Shown here in pieces: positions 22,004 through 31,529 of a stretch of DNA of 64,000 bases. The first letter of the stretch is position 1. Every line of letters starts with the position of its first letter. The notes beneath the pieces are model-generated. The model ran no database searches and was not told the origin of the DNA. It saw only the letters and a program-made list of their open reading frames with translations. Source of the stretch: Taudactylus pleione (taxonomy: Eukaryota > Chordata > Amphibia > Anura > Myobatrachidae). The position numbers and the translations under genes are program-made. The stretch is taken from NCBI GenBank assembly GCA_031769625.1, contig JAUIMM010000534.1:6288001-6352000 (forward strand), written 5' to 3'.

Positions 22004-22928
22004 ACTGTCCCACAGAGTATCAGTACAGCACTGACAGTGACAGCCAGATACAGTCACTGTCAGTGCTAGATCTGATGCTGCCCAGTGCCCAATCACATCT
22101 GCTTCAGTGACAGGGGCGTGCTTTGATGTGTGCTGAAAGCACATCCCTGTCACTGAGGCATCTCTATAGGTGCCGCATCTCCTGCTATAATAACAGGAGA
22201 CCTATATAGCAGTGCTATTTTTCAATAGGCTCTTACTGCCCACGGCTTGGCCCCGACCCCCCAGCCTCCTATCTTTTACTATACTCAGCAGGAGGCACCG
22301 TTAAATGATGAGAATAATATAAAGCAGATACTTTAGATACAGAATATATGTCATAAGTATCTTTTTATTATTTTAATCATTAATGACAGGGGAGGCACAG
22401 CCTCCCCCGCCTTCCCTGACTACACGTCCCTGCCCCAAGGTTAGTACATCTACCCCTTATTCTCTTGTTTGGTTTAATATTTGACCTTAAAAGTCCTTTT
22501 ACAAAATGTATATTTGTTTTGATGTATTGATGTTAAGGTAACTACTTGTAACACAATAATAACATTAAGTTTTATTTGGAGGTTGTAAACATGAACAATA
22601 TTTACGTAGAATGAATAAGCTGAATATACAAAATAAACATTTAACAGGTTAATGCTATATCTGACCTTACCACTGTTACATAGGTAAATATGGACAAAAG
22701 TTCAGTGGAGTTCACAGGGGCAGTTTAAAAAGACTTATGTCAAATAACTGTATTATCATTAAAGCTCTTCTGTACAATAGTGAATTTTGGCAAATCTAGT
22801 AGACAGCATAGGACCAGCATACATGATCAACAGAGGACCACCAGAGTCCCAGAGACTCACTTTTTTATATGGGTTTTGATCATTTATTAAGACCAAAACA
22901 ATTTAATTCAGTTTGGTGGTGGTTGAAC

Positions 22929-23222
22929 CAGTGGTGTCACAAGGGGGGTGCGGGCCGCACCCTGGTGTCACCCACCGTGGGCTGACACCAAGGTGCTGGC
23001 TCCTCCTCAGTGACAGGAGCCGGGTGCTGCACTGTAGCACTAAGTGCAGCACTCGGCTCCTGCCACAGTGAGCGAGCCGGCACTCTGCACCACCACAGTG
23101 ATGATAACCACGGGCCACGCCTCCTGCCCGAGAGGCCAGGCCCCCTCTCGGCGATGCGCGGCTCCGCCGCGCAAATAGCATCCCTCCCGCACCGGGTGTC
23201 ACCACGGGGAGAGACGCCACTG
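22929..23222. mobile_element. hAT-like MITE (CAGTGGTGTCAC)
   Basis: Ends CAGTGGTGTCAC and the inverse of CAGTGGCGTC. Flanks GGTTGAAC (22921-22928) and GTTTGAAC (23223-23230) match at 7 of 8. GC-rich interior, no ORF of note. Confidence 0.8.
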
Positions 23223-24013
23223 GTTTGAACAGCAACTTATATTTATACTTAGCTCTGCCTCTCCCCCTTTCTCTGTCAGGCTCCCAACACTTTTCCTCAT
23301 CTCTCTCCCACTCTATGGCCATCTCCCCCAAAGTATCTATTTCCCCTTCTTTCACTGAGTATGGCGGAGTTTTGGAGCAGTACAACCCTTAACATGCCAT
23401 GCAGGGACTGACTGGAGCTGTACTTTAGCCCAGACATCACAGGGACGTGGTCACACCCCCTTTCTCTGCATGCCAGCTGAGCAAAGTGCCAGGTGGTAGA
23501 GCTGCTCAGCCAGGCTTTTGGGCTTGTCTGACCCATAAGGCCGTCAGCCCTTTTGGCATTTGCCAAGTGCCAGATGGCCAGTCGGGCTGAGAGTGAAATA
23601 CCTGGTAGAGGAAACTATGCAGCCTCCATTTCCTTGTAAAATATAGGTCCCAGCAAGCATTGGTCCATCACCCAGTGCACAGGACAAAATTTACTGACTT
23701 CTCCATGGCACTGGTGGGTGGCTTGAGGCTCTGCCAACAGCACTCTGTACTCTTCTATCCATGTCCTGGTCTATGAATTTGATGACTGTCTCCCAGTTAG
23801 ACCTGTCTCTGCCGCCAGGGCTGAGCTCTACAATATGCTCAGCTGCTGCAATACAGCCAGCAAGGAGTTAAGACCTGAGTGCATCTCTCTGGGTTCTCAC
23901 TATGCATGTCAGGGCCAGACATTTTACAGTATTATATGCAAAATTGTATTTTTGCAACTACCATACAATACAGGATTTTGTGTAACTGCCATAGAATATA
24001 ATCTGCTCATAAT

Positions 24014-24619
24014 TATGCCATGATTGCCATACAATACAAAGAGCATTATTGTGACTGCCATACAATACAGAGAGCATTGTTGTGACTGCCATACAATACA
24101 GAGAGCATTGTTGTGACTGCCATACAATACAGAGAGCATTGTTGTGACCGCCATACAATACAGAGAGCATTGTTGTGACCGCCATACAATACAGAGAGCA
24201 TTGTTGTGACTGCCATACAATGCAAAGAGCATTGTTGTGATTGCCATACAATAAAAAGAGCATTGTTGTGATTGCCATACAATACAGAGAGCATTGTTGT
24301 GACCGCCATACAATACAGAGAGCATTGTTGTGACCGCCATACAATACAGAGAGCATTGTTGTGACTGCCATACAATACAAAGAGCATTGTTGTGATTGCC
24401 ATACAATACAGAGAGCATTGTTGTGACCACCATACAATACAGAGAGCATTGTTGTGACTGCCATACAATACAAAGAGCATTGTTGTGATTGCCATACAAT
24501 ACAGAGAGCATTGTTGTGACTGCCATACAATACAGAGAGCATTGTTGTGATTGCCACACAATACAGAGAACATTGTTGTGACTGCCATACAATACAGAGG
24601 GTATGGTTGTGACTGCCAC
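24014..24619. repeat. 31-bp minisatellite
   Basis: About 19-20 head-to-tail copies of a 31-bp unit (CATACAATACAGAGAGCATT + GTTGTGACTGC). Since 31 is not a multiple of 3 and the unit lacks stops in every minus-strand frame, three long overlapping minus ORFs appear (Cys/Leu/Tyr/Asn-rich). There is no start context or other sign of a gene. Confidence 0.92.
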
Positions 24620-25823
24620 ATCTTATCATTTTGAACCTAACCTTAAAAATCATTAGCTCATTCAGCATTATCTGAACAACTCCATTAAACTTAACCCTTG
24701 TGTAATCATTAGGTTCCTCATCCCAATTATCAATTAAGCCCTGCGTCATCAATTAATCCCATTCATAATCAATAACTTCCTAATGACCTCTTTCAGTCTA
24801 TTCAAGAATCCCTTCACCTTAATTAATCCTAATAAAAGCAACAACCTCTTCATCTATTAAAACATTAACCTATTAACCCCTTCACCCTTTTAATAAAGCC
24901 TACTCATAACTTACCCCCTTATACTTATTAACTTCCTTCAACTATACCCCCCCAAGCACCACTTACATGTTGCTGATCTGATTACCTTCTATGTGATGTT
25001 GCCACTGTGACCCTGTGTGTGCTGTTGCCACTTGATCATTATAAGCTGTAAAGGCCATGTAAAGTAGATCTCAGACTTCCAAATGTGGGTGAGCGCACCC
25101 TCTGGGGCTTAACAAGGCTTATGAGTTAATGTGCATTATCCGCAGACTTACTGCACGCTTGATAGTGCAAAGTAATTGACAGGCTCTGGGCGTTAAACCC
25201 GGGAGCTGCAGCTGCGCGGTAAGTCCCGAGAATAATTGAATCTGCTCCAAACTTTAAAACAGCAATGATATTAAAATCAAAATATGGCATGAAATAAACA
25301 TTTTGAGAATGGTCATTTATCTAAATTGCTATAATGTGCTTAAGTACTGTACTGTAGTATACTGCAGTCTCATTATTTACAATGGAGCAAGAGGGTTGAA
25401 GCTATTTATCAAGCTTTTTGGAGCTTGGCCACATTAGCTAGTACAATTGTAGCCTATAGGCTCATATTCGTTTCGTGGGAGAGGGTTCTTCAGCCTGGAG
25501 TGAGCGCATACCAGTACAAGTACCTCTTTCAAAGCCTCCAGGTGCGTTCTCCGGCATTATTGCAATGATAAACAGCCACATGAATTAATCTGTTCTAGCT
25601 GTAAATAGCGGAGATAACAGATGTTCATAAATTTGGCAAAAAAGAGGATAGTAATAAAGAGGAGCCATATAGAGAGATGGTAATCTAATTTGAAATATAA
25701 TATGAGCAGAAAAATCTGCAGTATACTTAGCGGGAACTAAAATAATTCAGATGTTGGCTTTCAAAATAAATGAAAATCACAAACAAAAAAACATGAGACA
25801 TCCATTAAAGCAAACACATAAGT
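24620..25823. other. intergenic, no gene seen
   Basis: AT-rich sequence with many ATTAA-like words around 24640-24950, then unique-looking DNA. No ORF, RNA gene or complete mobile element recognised. Confidence 0.5.
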
Positions 25824-26108
25824 CATACTTGCCGACATTCAGGCTGCCCCCTCCGGGAGATGGCAGTCAGGTTGGCACAGCATGAGGGATTGGGGGGGCG
25901 TGATGCAGCATAGGTTGGTGGTTTGCGTCATTGTGGCCACTCCCCCCCTAGACAATGCTAATATTAACAGCATTGTAAAGTGGGAGGTGGCTACAATGGA
26001 ACGATTCGTGCTGGCCCTCCCACTTTGCTCTGGGAAGTGGACGACAACGAGAAGACGGGGGGCACTGCAGAATACTTGAATGCTTTTCTGAAAGCGTAGG
26101 CAGGTATT
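25824..26108. mobile_element. hAT-like MITE (CATACTTGCC family)
   Basis: Begins CATACTTGCCGACATTC; ends GTAGGCAGGTATT. Flanks ACATAAGT (25816-25823) and ACAGAAGT (26109-26116) match at 7 of 8. Shorter relative of 2918-3315. Confidence 0.7.
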
Positions 26109-26170
26109 ACAGAAGTATATCATAGTGGTAGCCATGCACAATAGAAAGCATGAATATAACCAGGGATTTA

Positions 26171-26706
26171 GGGTCTCATTCAGACCCGCTCGCGAGCACA
26201 GGACACTTGCAAGCGGGTCGATGGTACCCAAATGCGCATGCGCACGACGGAGGGAGCTCCGTCGTGCGCATGCGCAAGACCCGGCGAGCGACGGGGTAGT
26301 CTCGCACCAAAGGGGGCGTGCTGTCGATGGTGATTGACAGCACCCCCCCTTTGGTGGGCGTGCCGGGGGCGTGGCTGCCAGACGGAGGCGTTCCCATGGG
26401 AACGCCTACCGTCTGGGTCCGGCCCCATTGACATCACTAGTGATATCAGTGGGAGTGATTTTGGCTCTGATAGAGCCACAATCACTCCAGGGCTTTCGGC
26501 AGCGAGACCCTACCGCAGGGTCTCGTCGCAAGCCCGATGGTCGCGATGGTCTTGACCATCACGACCATCATCATGGACGCTCGCATAAGCTGTGGGTGGT
26601 AACCCACAGCTATGCGAGCGTCCAAGAGGCCGCTCCAAGTTTAGGTAGGAGGGCCCTGATTCAGAACGAGCGCTCTGGTCAGAGCGTCCGGCTCTGAATC
26701 AGGCCC
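26171..26706. mobile_element. Harbinger-type serial-hairpin MITE, type B
   Basis: GGGTCTCATTCAGACCC start, CTGAATCAGGCCC end, duplication TTA at 26168-26170 and 26707-26709. Contains GACGGAGGGAGCTCCGTC, CACCAAAGGGGGCG stems and the TGACATCACTAGTGATATCA palindrome. Confidence 0.88.
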
Positions 26707-26719
26707 TTAGAGCATAATT

Positions 26720-26815
26720 AATGACTTTCTGGCTGCCCCACTCCGGGAGGGGACAGCCAGGTCGGTGCAGCAGGGGGTGTATCGTGAGAGCCGAATCGGG
26801 AGAGTAAGCAACAGT
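26720..26815. repeat. fragment of the CATACTTGCC hAT-like family
   Basis: CTGGCTGCCCCACTCCGGGAGGGGACAGCCAGGTCGG and a GAATCGGGAGAGTAAGCAAC end match the two ends of 2918-3315, with the interior lost. Confidence 0.5.
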
Positions 26816-27134
26816 GATGTAAAGTGTCCATATATGTCTACAGGCGCTCACACAGCACTAGCGCACGCGGGGGGGGTCTCTGAGTACCCAGAACCCCCCC
26901 CCCCCCCGACAGACTGGAGAGCAGGCACCATCTTCTTAAGGCTAATATGACGTGATTCCATTAGAAATGCATCATTTGGCTCCGTCCCGTCCTGACTGAC
27001 CCACAAATGGCGGCATTTTGTCACTAGGGGAGGAGCCTAATGACATGGTGCTAGCCTGCCAGGTCCTATCCTTATCAGGTCTACAACCAGCAGCTGCTGC
27101 AAGGTAAGTGTGTATGTAATGTATGACATACAGT

Positions 27135-27852
27135 CAGGGCCAGATTAATGGTTGTGGGGGCCCCAGGGCAACATAGTTGTGGGGGCCCCCTTCAAGCCAC
27201 ACAGAGCCAAGCCTAAGCCCCCCCCCCCACACCCCCGAAGGCCCCACATGAAGCCACTCCCCGCCGAGGCTACATGAAGGCAGGGGCAAACACTCATTCA
27301 TACACACACTGACACATATATACACATTAACACACATACATACACAGTATGCACACTAACAAATATGCACAGTATCACATACATACATACATACACACAC
27401 ACTAAAACAGTACACATACATACTTACACTTGATGCAGCTGCAGCTGCTGCTGGCCTGGTACATGTTGCAAAAGGATCCAGGCACCTCCTCAATTCATTA
27501 GGCTCCGCCCCCGCGATGTAATGATGTGATTCGTGGTGATATGGGGATAGGGCTTGCTGTATTGGCTCCACCCCCAATGAGGCCAGTGGAGGGGAGACAT
27601 CGGTGGGGGAGGGGGGCTTTGCGCTAGTGTAAAGCTGGCCCCTCTCCCCCTTGACAGCTGTTGCAGCAGCACTGACTGTGCTGCTTCATGCAGTCTGTCG
27701 AACAGCCGTGGCTCCAGAGCCTCTACCTGGGAACAGGTGCCACTGGACGGACACCTGTTCTCGGCAGGGTCACATCGACCCTGTGTGGGGGCCCCTATGT
27801 GTGTGTGGGCCCGGGATGACCGCCCCTGTCGCCCTTCCTTAATCTGGCCCTG
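27135..27852. mobile_element. hAT-like element (CAGGGCCAGATTAA)
   Basis: Inverted ends CAGGGCCAGATTAA / TTAATCTGGCCCTG. Perfect 8-bp duplication CATACAGT at 27127-27134 and 27853-27860. Includes a CA-rich microsatellite near 27290-27420. No transposase seen. Confidence 0.88.
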
Positions 27853-27928
27853 CATACAGTAGGTGTGTGTGTATGTGTGTAAGGTATGTGTGACATATGT
27901 ATATGTGTATATATATATGTATGTGTGT

Positions 27929-28290
27929 CATAGTTGCCTACCTTTTATAATCTCTTCCCGGGAGAAGCCCGGGTAAGAGAAGCAGCAGGGGGGCGATGGG
28001 GGCGGGGCCTAATGATTTGCGCCATTAAGCCCCGCCCCCTCGTGGCAAAACTGCCGCGATTGGGTAAAATTTACATAGGGGGCGGGGCCAAATGCTGTGA
28101 TTCACGCAGAATCACATCTTAAGCCCTGCCCCCTTCACGGAGACCCGCGATCGCAGCGAGTATTCTCATTCTGCCCACTTCACTAGGAAGTGGGCAGAAT
28201 GCGGGAGAAATGCCTACCCTTCTGGGGGTGCGGGGGGTTACCCGAAAAATCGGGAGCCTCCCGCGAAAACCAGGAGGGTAGGCATGTATG
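27929..28290. mobile_element. hAT-like MITE (CATACTTGCC family)
   Basis: Ends CATAGTTGCCTACC / GGGTAGGCATGTATG. Perfect 8-bp duplication ATGTGTGT at 27921-27928 and 28291-28298, in a GT-rich microsatellite. Confidence 0.85.
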
Positions 28291-28980
28291 ATGTGTGTAT
28301 GTATTATATACAGCATATGTGTGTGTGTGTTTGTGTGTGTGTGTAAACCCCCCTGTACAAATCCTACGTTTGCCCCTTGCGCAGGGGCGGTTTCCGGGTA
28401 CCTTGAAACCCCCCCTGGCTGCCGATCCTTTGCCACGCAGCTTAACAACATTTTGTTTGTAAAGAGAAAGAGCAGCCCGCTTTTACACTGGCTGGGGCTG
28501 GGGCTGGCTGAATGTAGGAGGAGCTGCAGTGCGCAGCTCCTCCCAGGCAGTTCCGATGGGGCATCGTGAGAGGCTGAATGAGCTTCCACCAGGTGACTCA
28601 CTGACTGTATCCCTGGCGCGCGGCAGGGGAAAGGGGGTGCCGGCGGGGATGTGTGTGTGGTGTCTTGCCAGCGTGGGGTGGTTGCCAGGGGAGGGGTTGG
28701 TGGGGACGGGGACTGTTTGAGGGGGAGGTGCGGATCTTTAATAAATGATGCTGTATTTATTTCCCTGGTTTCATGTTTTTAAGTGAAGGAGATGTGTGTG
28801 TCTGTGTGTAGTCTTTGTCAGCTTGTGTGAGTCCGTGTGTGTTAGTGTGTCAGTGTGTCTTTGTGTGTGCAGTGCTGAACTGACCATCAAAATATATATA
28901 TATATATATATTCCAAGTGTGAACCGGCACTCAAAAGATAGTATGTATATGTGCCAGGGTGCCCTCTGTAAATATCCAAT

Positions 28981-29118
28981 ATCCATGCAAAAAATCAGCG
29001 GCACTCCTGGACTGTTATCATAGGCAAAAGAAGTTTAATACAAGTTACGGCTGAGTGGCATGTATTAAACTTCTTTTGCCTATGACAACAGTCCAGGAGT
29101 GCCGCTGATTTTTTGCAT

Positions 29119-29122
<4 letters not shown>
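28981..29122. repeat. palindrome, 62-bp arms
   Basis: Arms 28981-29042 and 29061-29122 are inverted copies (ATCCATGCAAAAAATCAGCG / its inverse), nearly perfect, with an 18-bp loop. It lies between TA microsatellites just before the Penelope-like palindrome and resembles a terminal fragment of that class. No ORF. Confidence 0.8.
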
Positions 29123-29156
<34 letters not shown>

Positions 29157-29229
29157 CAAAAGACCCCTGTATCCCAGGGACCAGGCGGCACTCGGCGGAC
29201 TTCAAAAATACCAAATAGATTTTAATCCA

Positions 29230-29282
29230 TAAATCGACGTTTCAAGACCTGTGCGGTCTTTTCATCAGGATATACATTACAT
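29230..29282 (-). ncRNA. hammerhead-like motif, left arm
   Basis: On the minus strand: CTGATGA, a stem AAGACC/GGTCTT with loop GCACA, then GAAACGTC. Same layout as the right-arm copy (31275-31325), one loop base different. Confidence 0.4.
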
Positions 29283-29909
29283 GAATGAAATAAAAATGAA
29301 CTCACCTATATACCCAAGTGTATCAGAGAAACAGCTAACACCAGTTGCTTTCCGTGACCAGCGTCGTCTCGTGGAGCACAGAGTCCGTGACCTCATCACA
29401 CTGTGACTAGACCGGCAAAGGATCCCAGCGTTGTCTGGGTAACGGTAACTAGGCAATGAAAAAACAACTTGACTCCAAAACAAATTATGCGTTGACCAGG
29501 ACCACGGACCACTGCTGCTCACCGAGCGGACAGCTGTGGAAAGCTCAAACATAACATTTTACTACTAAAACAGTGCTATTACATAGAAACACCCAACATG
29601 AATGTATAGAGAGGCATACATAAAAGCAATACTATGGTCACATAAACAATCGGACCCCGATATATAGTAGATATTAGACAAAGCCCATAAATCCGGGCAA
29701 CCTTGTAAATATACTAAGGAATGAAAAATCGCATAGCCATACAGAACTAGAAATATATAACAATGAGACCTAGGTTTTGTTTTTTTGAAAAATTCAAGAT
29801 GTTCAATATTGTAAAATATGAAGCGGCTGCAGTATATATAATAGACAGATCAATTATAGGCATAGGTTCCAAGGAAGTTTTTCATTAAGCCCACCAGGGG
29901 ATACTGTGT

Positions 29910-30116
29910 TCAAGGAAAAAATCCAACTACAAAGCGAGTTGAGCAAGTGACCACATGTTTGATGTTAAACACTTTTCCCGTGTGTGGATGTTTAAACGTG
30001 GAGCCTATTTCCATGAATTTGCATGTGGTGCAAGAAATGCACCTATAGCATCCAGGTTGTTTTGTAAAGGGGAATTCGTTCTTCCGTTTAATTGAAGTTA
30101 TATCACTCTTCACCAA
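29910..30116 (-). pseudogene. truncated Penelope-like protein, left arm
   Basis: Minus-strand copy of the first ~63 residues of the ORF at 30182 (one substitution in the first 20 residues). The 253-bp deletion then removes the GIY-YIG core and shifts the frame to an early stop. Confidence 0.7.
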
Positions 30117-30181
30117 AATGTCTTTGAGATTTCTACCCCGTCTGTAAAAGTTACAGACGGGGTAGAAATCTCAAAGACATT

Positions 30182-30697
30182 TTGGTGAAGAGTGATATAA
30201 CTTCAATTAAACGGAAGCACGAATTCCCCTTTACAAAACAACCTGGATGCTATAGGTGCATTTCTTGCACCACATGCAAATTCATGGAAATAGGCTCCAC
30301 GTTTAAACATCCACACACGGGAAAAGTGTTTAACATCAAACATGTGGTCACTTGCTCAACTCGCTTTGTAGTGTATATGATAACCTGTCCATGTGACTTG
30401 TGCTATGTTGGGCAGACTATCAGAATGTTTAAAGAAAGGATGGCTCTCCATCGGTCGGCTATCAAAGCAGCCATCGAGGGTAAAACAAGTGAACAACCGG
30501 TGGCTCGACACTTCAGTGAAGCAAAGCATCTATTGAAAGATTTGAACTATAAGATCATTGACCACATACCCCCATTAAAACGAGGAGGAGATAGAGCTAA
30601 ACTTCTCTCCATCAGGGAGGCACGTTGGATTTTTTCCTTGAACACAGTATCCCCTGGTGGGCTTAATGAAAAACTTCCTTGGAACCTATGCCTATAA
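30182..30697 (+). CDS. Penelope-like element GIY-YIG endonuclease domain (partial ORF)
   Basis: A 171-residue open frame. It has a Cys-rich segment (GCYRCISCTTC) and a second Cys pair (CPCDLC), followed by a YVGQT core, an Arg-containing KERMALHRS helix, ARHF and an EARWIF region ending in LNTVSPGGLNEKLPW. This order of Cys motif, GIY-YIG core and conserved tail is the C-terminal endonuclease of Penelope-like retroelements, which nicks DNA for target-primed reverse transcription. The reverse transcriptase that should precede it is absent: the ORF starts about 30 bases from the palindrome centre, so this is a 5'-truncated copy. Not expected to be functional alone. Confidence 0.78.
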   Translation: MVKSDITSIKRKHEFPFTKQPGCYRCISCTTCKFMEIGSTFKHPHTGKVFNIKHVVTCSTRFVVYMITCPCDLCYVGQTIRMFKERMALHRSAIKAAIEGKTSEQPVARHFSEAKHLLKDLNYKIIDHIPPLKRGGDRAKLLSIREARWIFSLNTVSPGGLNEKLPWNLCL

Positions 30698-31274
30698 TTG
30701 ATCTGTCTATTATATATACTGCAGCCGCTTCATATTTTACAATATTGAACATCTTGAATTTTTCAAAAAAACAAAACCTAGGTCTCATTGTTATATATTT
30801 CTAGTTCTGTATGGCTATGCGATTTTTCATTCCTTAGTATATTTACAAGGTTGCCCGGATTTATGGGCTTTGTCTAATATCTACTATATATCGGGGTCCG
30901 ATTGTTTATGTGACCATAGTATTGCTTTTATGTATGCCTCTCTATACATTCATGTTGGGTGTTTCTATGTAATAGCACTGTTTTAGTAGTAAAATTTTAT
31001 GTTTGAGCTTTCCACAGCTGTCCGCTCGGTGAGCAGCAGTGGTCCGTGGTCCTGGTCAACGCATAATTTGTTTTGGAGTCAAGTTGTTTTTTCATTGCCT
31101 AGTTACCGTTACCCAGACAACGCTGGGATCCTTTGCCGGTCTAGTCACAGTGTGATGAGGTCACGGACTCTGTGCTCCACGAGACGACGCTGGTCACGGA
31201 AAGCAACTGGTGTTAGCTGTTTCTCTGATACACTTGGGTATATAGGTGAGTTCATTTTTATTTCATTCATGTAA

Positions 31275-31325
31275 TGTATATCCTGATGAAAAGACCACAC
31301 AGGTCTTGAAACGTCGATTTATGGA
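31275..31325 (+). ncRNA. hammerhead-ribozyme-like motif in PLE terminal region
   Basis: CTGATGA at 31283-31289, stem II AAGACC (31291-31296)/GGTCTT (31302-31307) with a 5-base loop, GAA at 31308-31310, then the self-complementary ACGT and C (predicted cut after 31315). The bases before CTGATGA (TATATC) can pair with those after the cut (GATTTA) at 5 of 6 positions (stem I). One unpaired A (31290) sits at the base of stem II. Hammerheads with very short stem III are established for PLE terminal repeats; activity here is inferred. Confidence 0.45.
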
Positions 31326-31459
31326 TTCAAATCTATTTGGTATTTTTGAAGTCCGCGAGTGCCGCCTGGTCCCTGGGATACAGGGGTCTTTTGGTGTATA
31401 CTTAAACTTCATGGATGGCACCCCGGCATTTGAATAAGATAATGCGAGTGCCCCTCTAC

Positions 31460-31485
31460 ATGTATATATATATATATATATATAA

Positions 31486-31526
<41 letters not shown>
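31460..31526. repeat. (TA)n microsatellite
   Basis: Alternating TA with a few A interruptions; target of the Tc1 insertion at 31527. Confidence 0.9.

Positions 31527-31529
<3 letters not shown>

Larger units (their letters stand above)
14402..22432. mobile_element. hAT-like element enclosing a LINE
   Basis: Left end CAGTGACGTGCGGTGAGG and right end inverse of CAGGGACGTGTAGTCAGG, each followed inward by a GGGGAGG../CCTCCCC stem. The 7-mer CCCCAAG flanks both sides (14395-14401, 22433-22439), consistent with a hAT target duplication. Nearly all the internal length is later insertions: the LINE at ~15260-21373 and its MITEs. No hAT transposase is visible in it. Confidence 0.65.
29151..31400. 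mobile_element. inverted duplication of a Penelope-like element 3' end
   Basis: Left arm 29151-30147 and right arm 30151-31400 are inverted copies at very high identity around a 3-base loop at 30148-30150. The only large difference is a 253-bp segment (30372-30624) present in the right arm only. The right arm encodes the GIY-YIG endonuclease end of a PLE and a downstream hammerhead-like sequence; the left arm repeats both in inverse order minus the 253 bp. Flanked by (TA)n on both sides. Confidence 0.8.

Noticed and set aside
29277..29552. Identical 91-residue ORFs at 29277-29552 (-) and 30999-31274 (+) as a gene pair
   Set aside because: They are the two arms of the PLE inverted duplication, lying in the terminal non-coding part; no domain recognised.
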